Part shown: positions 1 through 6,066 of the stretch, piece after piece
How the letters are laid out: every line of letters starts with the position of its first letter
Position numbering within the stretch: position 1 is the stretch's first letter
Source of the DNA: Actinomycetota bacterium
GTDB lineage: Bacteria; Actinomycetota; Actinomycetes; Nanopelagicales; Nanopelagicaceae
Reading direction: 5' to 3'
Assembly: GCA_009704555.1 (NCBI GenBank)
Contig: WLDY01000026.1
Coordinates: 1 to 8,036, forward strand
Length of the DNA stretch: 8,036 bases
Notes under the pieces: model-generated
The model's input: the letters and a program-made list of their open reading frames with translations, nothing else
Database searches by the model: none
Told to the model about the DNA's origin: nothing
Program-made: the position numbers and the translations under genes

Positions 1-578
1 AAGGTTCGGTCATCTTCGAAGGGATCGAATACGGACCGGGAGTATCCGATAGCAAACCAAAGCGCGGCAAAGCGCTTGATCTTCGTCGACAAGTCGGAAT
101 GGTCTTCCAACAGTTCAATCTCTTCCCACACTTGAGTGCGATCGACAACATCGCTCTCGCCGTCCACTCTGTCACTGGCAAATCGAAGGAAGAGGCGCGC
201 GAGCGAGCCGCTCTGGAATTGAAGAAGGTCGGATTGATCAAGTGGGCGATGAACCATCCAGCCCAACTCTCCGGCGGGCAACAACAACGCGTTGCTATTG
301 CCCGCGCTCTAAGCCTTGATCCAAAGCTCATGCTCTTCGATGAACCGACCTCGGCACTCGATCCTGAACTCGTCGGTGAAGTCCTCGCAGTGATGCGTCA
401 ACTCGCCGAGACTGGAATGACGATGGTCGTCGTCACACACGAGATGGGCTTTGCCAAAGAAGTAGGAGACCAGTGCATCTTCATGGAAGACGGCTACACC
501 GTCGCCTCCGGTGGGGCTGACTTCTTCGATACCTGCACCAACGAACGTGCTCGCCAATTCATAGGATCGGTGCTCTGA
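1..578 (+). CDS. Polar amino acid ABC transporter ATP-binding subunit (5' truncated; GlnQ/HisP family)
   Basis: ATP-hydrolysing subunit of an amino acid importer, acting on the cytoplasmic face of the membrane. The gene runs in from the left edge. The first complete codon in frame is at position 3, and the frame is open through the ATG at 99, which is therefore an internal Met and not the start. Visible motifs in order: Q-loop (MVFQQFNLFPHL), ABC signature (LSGGQQQRVAIARAL), Walker B with catalytic Glu (LMLFDEPTSALDPE) and the switch His (VVTHEMGFA). The Walker A loop lies upstream of the window. The 191 residues seen, against about 240-260 for the family, fit loss of only the N-terminal part. 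The Q-loop and signature wording are typical of the polar amino acid (GlnQ/HisP) subfamily. Its TGA shares one base with the ATG of the permease, so the two are translationally coupled. Substrate cannot be read from an ATPase. Confidence 0.95.
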   Translation, partial: GSVIFEGIEYGPGVSDSKPKRGKALDLRRQVGMVFQQFNLFPHLSAIDNIALAVHSVTGKSKEEARERAALELKKVGLIKWAMNHPAQLSGGQQQRVAIARALSLDPKLMLFDEPTSALDPELVGEVLAVMRQLAETGMTMVVVTHEMGFAKEVGDQCIFMEDGYTVASGGADFFDTCTNERARQFIGSVL

Positions 579-1327
579 TGGAAGATAGACCCAGAATCAA
601 CTTCATGTGGCACCTGGTCTGGGACTTCCGCAGCGAACTCCTCCAGGGACTGGTCACCGCCATCAATGTCTCGATCTCGGCATTGGTCCTCTCGTTCTTC
701 GTCGGCCTCTTCTTCGCACTAATGAGGATGAGTCGATACGGATTCCTTCGCGGGCTGTCGAGCACCTACGTCAATATCTTCCGGGGCATCCCAGCGCTGG
801 TCAGTGTCATCTGGGTCTACTTCGGTTGGTCGCTCCTCTTTGGATATAACTTCACCGTCTATCAAGCAGGTGTCATCGCTCTTACCTTGCTCTACTCATC
901 CTTCTTCGCAGAGATCTTCCGCTCAGCACTCGAGGCTGTGCATAAGGGACAGCGTGAAGCGGGTGCGGCTCTAGGGATGTCTCGCATTCGTGTCTTCCGA
1001 TCGATAGTCCTCCCACAGGCGCTGAAGATCGCGATCCCGAACATCGGCAGTATGTTCATCGGAATGGTCAAGGACACCTCTACCTTCACTGTGATCGGCT
1101 TGGGCGAATTGGTATACATCACCCAGAGCATCAATGCGCAGTACTTCCAGCCATTCGTGCTCTTCACTGCTGCAGCAGCCCTCTATGTGGCCGCTGCCTT
1201 CGTCATCGATTACCTCTTCCGTGCTATCGAGAGCATCTTCAGCTACCCACGGCAGAGCCCCGTCAAGAGATTTCTCACTCGCAGGAAGCGAGCTCAGGTT
1301 CAGCGATTGGTGGAAGCCAATTCATGA
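578..1327 (+). CDS. Polar amino acid ABC transporter permease (HisM/GlnP type)
   Basis: Integral membrane subunit of the importer, 249 residues, a normal length for the HisMQ/GlnP family. Hydrophobic segments lie near residues 21-49, 66-88, 95-111, 155-175 and 190-213, consistent with about five helices. The cytoplasmic EAA loop that docks onto the ATPase is clear at about residues 112-150 (EIFRSALEAVHKGQREAGAA, then LGMSR and LPQALK). The segment around residues 158-181 (MFIGMVKDTS, then GLGELVY) is also characteristic of this family. The protein ends in a basic tail. The start codon overlaps the ATPase stop by one base, and its own TGA overlaps an ATG at 1324 (ATGA). Only one permease is seen here. 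It could work as a homodimer, or a second permease could lie upstream of the window. Confidence 0.95.
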   Translation: MEDRPRINFMWHLVWDFRSELLQGLVTAINVSISALVLSFFVGLFFALMRMSRYGFLRGLSSTYVNIFRGIPALVSVIWVYFGWSLLFGYNFTVYQAGVIALTLLYSSFFAEIFRSALEAVHKGQREAGAALGMSRIRVFRSIVLPQALKIAIPNIGSMFIGMVKDTSTFTVIGLGELVYITQSINAQYFQPFVLFTAAAALYVAAAFVIDYLFRAIESIFSYPRQSPVKRFLTRRKRAQVQRLVEANS

Positions 1328-1371
1328 ATCAACTTCGTGTGAGCGAGAAAGAAAAAAACTATCCAACCTTC

Positions 1372-1378
1372 GGAAGGA
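1372..1378 (+). promoter_or_regulatory. Ribosome binding site that decides the binding-protein start
   Basis: GGAAGGA lies five bases before the ATG at 1384. It supports initiation at 1384 rather than at the in-frame ATG at 1324, which overlaps the permease stop. The 20 residues encoded between the two ATGs are polar and charged and would sit in front of an otherwise textbook signal peptide. Confidence 0.75.
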
Positions 1379-1383
1379 AAAAT

Positions 1384-2208
1384 ATGCGAAAGAAGCTATC
1401 TCTTCTTTTCGCTGTGTTGATGTCCCTCTCTGTTCTTGTCGCAGGCAGCGGGGCAGCTTCAGCGAATGAAGACACTTCAAAGCTCAACCTGATCAAGCCC
1501 GGCAAGCTTGTGGTCTGTATGACCCTCCAATTCGTGCCGCAGATGTACCTCAACAGCAGTGGTCGACCAACCGGTTATGACCCAGACCTCGTCCGCCAGC
1601 TTGCGCGTGACCTCGGGCTTCGCCTCGAGATCCGTAACACTGACTTCACTGGTCTCCTTGCAGGTATCGGATCAGGACAGTGCGACCTTGCTTCGGTCGG
1701 CCTCGGCCGCACCGCTGCTCGTGAGCAGTCCATGACCTACGTCAAGGAATACATGCCGTACAACACGGTCCTAGCCTCAGGCTTCAATGACAAGAGTGCT
1801 GCAACAACGACAGCTTGGAACGTCGCTGCCAAGAAGATCACCTGTCTCAAGGGATCAGTCTCCTGCACCAAGGTGAAGGAGATCTTCCCGAACGCGACTG
1901 CGGTCGAGTTCACCACACAGGATGCAGCAATCCTCGAGGTCGCATCAGCTCGTGCTGATGGTGTCATCGTTGAGACTGCGATCTTCGGCAACTACAACAA
2001 GAACAACCCACGTACCCTCAAGATCGTCAAGCTTGAGAAGGACATCAACCGTTACTTCGGTTGGTGGACCGTACGCCTCGGAAACACCGCTCTCCAGGCT
2101 CGCTTGAAGCAATGGGTCTGCGATAAGCAAGAGGACGGGTTCTTGGCTCGTACCTACAAGCGCAACATGCGCCAGAACATGGAGCCACTACCTGCCTGCA
2201 CCGCGTAG
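1384..2208 (+). CDS. Secreted amino acid substrate-binding protein (SBP family 3)
   Basis: Extracytoplasmic receptor of the importer, 274 residues from the ATG at 1384. An in-frame ATG at 1324 would add 20 residues and is the longest-frame alternative. The N-terminus is a type I signal peptide: MRKK, a hydrophobic core of about 17 residues, then a likely cut after GAASA, before NED. No Cys follows the core, so it is not a lipoprotein. The mature protein has the family 3 layout: a GKLVVCMT opening, GYDPDLVRQLARDLG, TDFTGLLAGIGSGQCD and the hinge-side ...ADGVIVETAIFG. It carries six cysteines at residues 45, 100, 154, 161, 246 and 272, including a close CLKGSVSC pair and one near each end of the C-terminal region. 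These could form disulfides. The gene ends with tandem stops TAG TAA and is followed by a strong hairpin. Ligand is unknown; the downstream enzymes suggest an amino acid or opine-like compound. Confidence 0.92.
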   Translation: MRKKLSLLFAVLMSLSVLVAGSGAASANEDTSKLNLIKPGKLVVCMTLQFVPQMYLNSSGRPTGYDPDLVRQLARDLGLRLEIRNTDFTGLLAGIGSGQCDLASVGLGRTAAREQSMTYVKEYMPYNTVLASGFNDKSAATTTAWNVAAKKITCLKGSVSCTKVKEIFPNATAVEFTTQDAAILEVASARADGVIVETAIFGNYNKNNPRTLKIVKLEKDINRYFGWWTVRLGNTALQARLKQWVCDKQEDGFLARTYKRNMRQNMEPLPACTA

Positions 2209-2257
2209 TAAGCGGAGCAGAGACTTGGTCTGACGGCCGAGTTTAGGAAGTGCTCGT

Positions 2258-2300
2258 GAGAGGGGCGACTCGCAAGTCGAGTTGCCCCTCTTGCATTTAT
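2258..2300 (+). terminator. Hairpin terminator or attenuator after the transporter operon
   Basis: GAGGGGCGACTCG (2260-2272) pairs with CGAGTTGCCCCTC (2278-2290) along all 13 positions, with a single G-U wobble and a five-base loop. An A-T pair and a G-U pair extend the base of the stem. The following bases, TTGCATTTAT, are T-rich but not a clean T-run, so termination may be partial. It sits 49 bases after the binding-protein stop and 54 bases before the next start, and so divides the transport genes from the enzyme genes. The rest of the 135-base gap (2209-2343) shows no gene. Confidence 0.7.
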
Positions 2301-2343
2301 AGAATGTGGAATTGACCCAAGAGCTCGGAGACTAAGAGACGTC

Positions 2344-3780
2344 ATGAAGAGTGTGACCGGAAACGATCTCGTCGTAATCGGCGGAGGTCCTGCTGGCATC
2401 GCGGCTGCAGCAACCGCTTCCTCTCTTGGTCTTCGCGTCGCTCTCATCGATGAACGAGTCACTCTCGGCGGTCAGATCTTCAAACGAGTCGGTCCTGGAT
2501 TCGACCTCCGCGAACGCAAGTCGCTCGGCAAGGACTATGCCCGAGGTAGCGACCTGATCGATGAGATCGATCGACCGAATGTCACCGTTCTGACCTCGAC
2601 CACAGTCCTGACCATCGAAGACGGAAAGGTCATCACCTCACATGCCGAAGAAGGTATTCGCGCTCTTGATTATCGTTTCTTGATCATCGCACCTGGCGCC
2701 TACGACCGTCCGGTCGCGTTCCCCGGCTGGACCCTTCCGGGAGTCATGACCGCAGGTGCAGTACAGACGATGGTCAAGACTCAGCGAATCTCTCCAGGAA
2801 AGAAGATCTTCTTTGCAGGTAGTGGTCCACTTGCGCTCGCCTTCTCGGCACAGTTGATCGGGCTTGGCGCACCTGTCTTCAGGGTGATCGAAAGCGCTCC
2901 CTTTCCCTCTCCCGTAAATGCCCTTCGTCTCCTCTCTCGTATCGGGGGGAATCTCGATTTGATCCGTGACGCGGCGAAGTATCGAAGCGTGCTCCTCAAA
3001 GCGCGCGTGCCTTTCAAGTATGGGCGCATCATCGTCAAGGCTGAGGGCGAAGGCCGACTTGAATATGTCACTCATGCGAAAGCCGATAGAGAGTGGAATC
3101 CGATTCCTGGCACAGAAGTGAGAGAAGCGTGCGATGCCCTCTGCGTCGGTTATGGATTCTTCCCATCCCATGAGCTATTCCGACTCGTCGACTGCGCATT
3201 CGAATATGACGAGAATCGAGGGGGCTTTAGCGTCATCAAGGATGAGTGGGGCGCAACGAGCGTCGATAGCGTCTTTGCGGTCGGCGACGGCACCGGTGTC
3301 ACGGGTTCCTACTCCGCTGTGGCCCAAGGTCGATTGGCAGGTCTTCAGATTGCATCTCGCCTCAAGAAGATCACCGAGGAAGAGCGTGATTCGACGGCAA
3401 AGCCGTACGCCAGAGAACTCCGAGCCAGGAACCGATTCCAATCCGCGCTCAACAAGATGTTCGATGTCGGAGCTGGCATCTATCGCCTCGCTGACAGCAA
3501 GACCGTCATCTGTCGATGTGAATCTGTGACGCGCGGTGCAATCGATCCGATCATCGACTCCACCGATGATGTCTCAGTCGTCAAAGGGATCTCACGCGCC
3601 GGGATGGGGCTCTGTCAGGGTCGTAACTGCCAGCGACATATCGCTGCGATGATCGCCGACCGACACCAGAAGCCGATCTCTAGCGTCTCCTTCCAGACGC
3701 CACGCTTTCCGGTCAAGCCTGTCGAGATCGGTGCTATCGCAGATGACTCCGTTCGTGAAGAGAAATACTTCATCACATGA
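2344..3780 (+). CDS. Heterotrimeric amino-acid/opine dehydrogenase, alpha subunit (FAD/NAD plus BFD-type [2Fe-2S]; HcnB/OoxA family)
   Basis: A 478-residue flavoprotein, the usual length for HcnB, OoxA and D-hydroxyproline dehydrogenase alpha subunits. Motifs in order: N-terminal FAD dinucleotide fold (VVIGGGPAGIAAA, residues 10-22, with acidic end IDE at 35-37); LGGQ at 41-44; a second dinucleotide fold (KIFFAGSGPLALAF, 154-167); the FAD-closing motif (VFAVGDGTGVTG, 310-321); and a C-terminal BFD-like [2Fe-2S] domain with four cysteines at 390, 392, 424 and 429 (CRCE, then CQGRNC). In this family the subunit passes electrons between the catalytic beta subunit, the [2Fe-2S] gamma subunit and an acceptor. 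Its stop overlaps the beta-subunit start by ATGA, and the matching gamma gene is at 7036-7365 on the other strand. A weak GGAG lies 13 bases before the ATG. Substrate (hydroxyproline, opine, glycine or other) cannot be fixed from sequence. Confidence 0.88.
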   Translation: MKSVTGNDLVVIGGGPAGIAAAATASSLGLRVALIDERVTLGGQIFKRVGPGFDLRERKSLGKDYARGSDLIDEIDRPNVTVLTSTTVLTIEDGKVITSHAEEGIRALDYRFLIIAPGAYDRPVAFPGWTLPGVMTAGAVQTMVKTQRISPGKKIFFAGSGPLALAFSAQLIGLGAPVFRVIESAPFPSPVNALRLLSRIGGNLDLIRDAAKYRSVLLKARVPFKYGRIIVKAEGEGRLEYVTHAKADREWNPIPGTEVREACDALCVGYGFFPSHELFRLVDCAFEYDENRGGFSVIKDEWGATSVDSVFAVGDGTGVTGSYSAVAQGRLAGLQIASRLKKITEEERDSTAKPYARELRARNRFQSALNKMFDVGAGIYRLADSKTVICRCESVTRGAIDPIIDSTDDVSVVKGISRAGMGLCQGRNCQRHIAAMIADRHQKPISSVSFQTPRFPVKPVEIGAIADDSVREEKYFIT

Positions 3781-4988
3781 GCGAATTCCTTGTTGGATAC
3801 CTTTCCAATCAGAGCAATCACGAGGATCCTCCTAGAGAGTGCGATGTCCTCATCATTGGCGGCGGACTTCTTGGCACTTCCCTCGCCTACTACTTGGCGA
3901 AAGAAGGAACTGACGTCACCCTGATCGAACGCGAAGAGATCAACCGAGAGGCATCAGGAACGAACGCTGGATCGTTCCACTTTCAGATCGCTCTCCATCA
4001 GTTGACTCCCAATATGACCAACTCGGAGAAAGAGCGCTTGGCATCCGAGGTAAGGCTTCAGGTCGATGCAGCGAAGCTCTGGGACAACTTGGAGCAGGAG
4101 CTCGATGCTGATCTCGGAGTCCACTTCGATGGTGGCATCATGGTCGCAGAGACCGAAGAAGAGATGGGGGTCCTTCGAGACAAGGACGAGATCGAGAAGA
4201 GTGCGGGGCTGGAGAGTCACATCCTCACTGGAGATGAGATGCGCGCGTTCGCGCCCTATCTTGCACCGGACCTCGCTGGGATCTCCTTCTGTCCCCGCGA
4301 AGGACACGCCAATCCACTTCTCGTCGGTCCCACCTATGCCTACCGCGCCGCAGAGCGCGGAGTGCGGTTTCGCACCGATTGTGGAGCAGAGTCGATCGAA
4401 GTGCTCACCGGTGAGAAGCACCGTTTCAAGGTAACCACCAACAAAGGTGTTATCAAAGCGAATAGGGTTGTCAACGCCGCTGGCGCATGGACAGGAGAGC
4501 TTGCGGCACAACTCGGACTCAAACTCCCGATGGGACTAAGTGGCCTCCATGTCAATGTGACCGAGCCACGCGAGTACTTCTTGAAATCGATGGTGCAACA
4601 CATCGGACGAAGATTGACTCTAAAGCAGACACATAACAACACCTTCATCATCGGTGGTGGGTGGCCTTCACGCCCTGAGCCTTATCCAAAGCGCTATTCG
4701 AATATCTGGAACTCAACTTCGGGCAATCTCGCAGTTGCGCTTCGAGTCTTGCCGATGCTCAAGGACGTCAAGCTCATAAGGACGTGGAGCGGAGTCTGGG
4801 CGTACACGCTCGACTTCAAGCCGATCCTTGGCGAGTCAGAACGCATCCCGGGTTACCACGTTGCCATGGTTCCAACTGGATTTACATTAGGACCGATGGT
4901 CGCGCAGATGCTCTCCGAGTACATGACCGCTCCGAAGGGAAGCGTAAAACTCCCGGAGGAATTTCGTGTCGATCGTGAAGTAGCGTAA
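3777..4988 (+). CDS. Heterotrimeric amino-acid/opine dehydrogenase, beta (catalytic) subunit; DadA-like FAD oxidoreductase
   Basis: FAD-dependent amine/D-amino acid oxidoreductase (DAO fold), 403 residues, close to HcnC, OoxB and D-hydroxyproline dehydrogenase beta subunits. The FAD-binding fold is at residues 23-51 (DVLIIGGGLLGTSLAYYLA, with acidic end LIERE). It is followed by the family motif REASGTNAGSFH at 57-68, where the SG-NAG segment contacts FAD. VVNAAGAWTGELA at 231-243 and the C-terminal substrate/FAD region (TWSGVWAYTLDFKPILGE, 336-353; VPTGFTLGPMVAQML, 365-379) also fit. Its role is inferred to be oxidation of a C-N bond to an imine, with electrons leaving through alpha and gamma. 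The start is coupled to the alpha stop (ATGA overlap). This places an unusually long 22-residue polar leader before the FAD fold. No better-placed internal Met exists ahead of the fold. The stop codon lies inside the first unit of a tandem repeat. Confidence 0.88.
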   Translation: MSEFLVGYLSNQSNHEDPPRECDVLIIGGGLLGTSLAYYLAKEGTDVTLIEREEINREASGTNAGSFHFQIALHQLTPNMTNSEKERLASEVRLQVDAAKLWDNLEQELDADLGVHFDGGIMVAETEEEMGVLRDKDEIEKSAGLESHILTGDEMRAFAPYLAPDLAGISFCPREGHANPLLVGPTYAYRAAERGVRFRTDCGAESIEVLTGEKHRFKVTTNKGVIKANRVVNAAGAWTGELAAQLGLKLPMGLSGLHVNVTEPREYFLKSMVQHIGRRLTLKQTHNNTFIIGGGWPSRPEPYPKRYSNIWNSTSGNLAVALRVLPMLKDVKLIRTWSGVWAYTLDFKPILGESERIPGYHVAMVPTGFTLGPMVAQMLSEYMTAPKGSVKLPEEFRVDREVA

Positions 4989-5044
4989 GAAGAGTCAAGG
5001 TAAGAAAGACCAAGGTAAGAAGGATCAAGGCAAGAAGGACTAAG
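4985..5044 (+). repeat. Four 15-bp purine-rich tandem repeats between the beta subunit and the DHDPS-family gene
   Basis: Four head-to-tail 15-mers: GTAAGAAGAGTCAAG, GTAAGAAAGACCAAG, GTAAGAAGGATCAAG and GCAAGAAGGACTAAG (4985, 5000, 5015 and 5030), followed by a degraded partial copy starting GCATAGGGAAGG. The TAA of the beta subunit gene lies in the first unit. The array fills most of the 83-base gap before the next start codon. Each unit carries AAGG- or GAAGGA-like elements that resemble weak ribosome binding sites. The proper site for the next gene is AGGA at 5061-5064, just after the array. Confidence 0.8.
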
Positions 5045-5071
5045 GCATAGGGAAGGCGAGAGGAAGAGACG

Positions 5072-5995
5072 ATGGATCGCAACTCAGTTGATTGGAAGGG
5101 CTATTGGCCCGCCGTTCCGACGCCATTCAAGGAGAGCGGCGAGATCGATTGGGCAAGCTTCGATGCCCTCATCGATTGGTACTTGGAGCGAGGGATGCAC
5201 GGCCTCTTCGTCAACGGGACGACTGGTGAATGGTTCTCACAGACTCATGACGAGCGTCGCCAAGTCGCAGAGTTCGTCGCGAAGAAGGTCGCAGGCAGGA
5301 TCCCGGTCGTCATCGGTGTCACCACCTTCACTGCGAAAGAGTCGATCGAGCTGGCAAACCATGCTCTCTCCGTCGGTATCGATGGAGTCTGTTCATCGGC
5401 TCCCGCTTACGTCAAGACACTCCCCGACGAGACGATCGCCTACTTCACAACTCTCTCCGATGCGATCAATGGGCCGATCATGATCTACAACTGGCCTCAT
5501 GGGTCTGGAATCGAGATCGCCGGCGAACTCGCAGAACGCTTGGCATCGATCGAGAAGATCGTTGCGGTCAAGGACTCGACTCCAAACGTTGATCAATTCC
5601 TGGATACCACGAAGCGAATCGTCGGAAAGGTAAGGATCTTCGGTAACTTCATGGTCCCTGCCCACCTCGACTTCATGCTCGCAAACGGTGGCGATGGAAC
5701 GATCGGTGGCGGGAGCATCTTCGGTCGAGCCGACTCTCTCTATTGGGAGCAGGTATGGAGCGGAGATATCGACTCTGCAAGGAAGCACGCAGAGCGCAAT
5801 CTCAAGCTCCTTGAAGCGCTCTGGCTCCCCGGAGGTTGGGCCGGCAAATGGGGTGGGTATCAGAGCCAACTCAAGGCGATCATGGCGATGCTCGGTGTCC
5901 CTGGTGGCACTGTGAGGCCACCACGTCTTCCAATCACAGATCCCAAGGCTTTGACCGCAATCCGAACAGTGCTTGAAGAATTCGACTTGGTCTAA
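5072..5995 (+). CDS. DHDPS/N-acetylneuraminate lyase family Schiff-base aldolase, dehydratase or deaminase
   Basis: A 307-residue class I TIM-barrel enzyme. The family signature is clear: an N-terminal WPAVPTPF (residues 12-19), NGTTGEWFS at 48-56 (dicarboxylate/oxoacid-binding Thr-Thr at 50-51), the active-site Tyr139 in IMIYNWPHG and the Schiff-base Lys167 in VAVKDST. The Arg that follows the Tyr motif in true DHDPS (YNVPSRTG in E. coli DapA) is replaced: here the segment reads YNWPHGSG. The enzyme is therefore unlikely to make dihydrodipicolinate for lysine. Known relatives include N-acetylneuraminate lyase, ketodeoxygluconate dehydratases and the 1-pyrroline-4-hydroxy-2-carboxylate deaminase that follows D-hydroxyproline dehydrogenase. 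The last is the best contextual fit, because the gene is directly downstream of alpha and beta. AGGA at 5061-5064 is seven bases before the ATG. The gap to the next gene is 71 bases, so co-transcription is likely. Confidence 0.85.
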   Translation: MDRNSVDWKGYWPAVPTPFKESGEIDWASFDALIDWYLERGMHGLFVNGTTGEWFSQTHDERRQVAEFVAKKVAGRIPVVIGVTTFTAKESIELANHALSVGIDGVCSSAPAYVKTLPDETIAYFTTLSDAINGPIMIYNWPHGSGIEIAGELAERLASIEKIVAVKDSTPNVDQFLDTTKRIVGKVRIFGNFMVPAHLDFMLANGGDGTIGGGSIFGRADSLYWEQVWSGDIDSARKHAERNLKLLEALWLPGGWAGKWGGYQSQLKAIMAMLGVPGGTVRPPRLPITDPKALTAIRTVLEEFDLV

Positions 5996-6066
5996 TCTTC
6001 AATCTCGGATGTAGAGCAGGAATAATCGGAAACTAGAGACGCGAAAGAGAAGAGGCGGAGGAAGAG

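Noticed and set aside
1324..1383. Upstream in-frame ATG for the binding protein, overlapping the permease stop (ATGA)
   Set aside because: Twenty charged or polar residues would precede a complete signal peptide, and a good ribosome site sits just before the ATG at 1384. It is kept only as an alternative start.
2298..2305. TATAGAAT as a -10 box for the dehydrogenase operon
   Set aside because: No -35-like hexamer at suitable spacing; the nearest TTGCCC is only about ten bases away and belongs to the terminator stem.
2551..2580. Cluster of overlapping GATC/ATCGAT sites
   Set aside because: It is explained by repeated ATC-GAT (Ile-Asp) codons; similar strings occur throughout the coding regions.
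2638..3171. A 177-codon minus-strand open frame inside the alpha-subunit gene
   Set aside because: It overlaps conserved flavoprotein sequence, has no recognisable motif and has no ribosome site; a shadow frame.
4985..5044. Tandem repeats as a CRISPR array
   Set aside because: Units are 15 bp with no unique spacers between them; this is a simple tandem repeat.
5080..5090. CAACTCAGTTG palindrome just after the DHDPS-family start codon, sharing AGTTGA with the 7380-7416 repeat
   Set aside because: Short, inside coding sequence, and AGTTGA or GTTGA occurs at several unrelated coding positions in the window, so a shared operator cannot be claimed.
5393..5869. A 158-codon minus-strand open frame inside the DHDPS-family gene
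   Set aside because: It lies opposite the conserved Tyr/Lys active-site region of a convincing plus-strand gene; no motif of its own.
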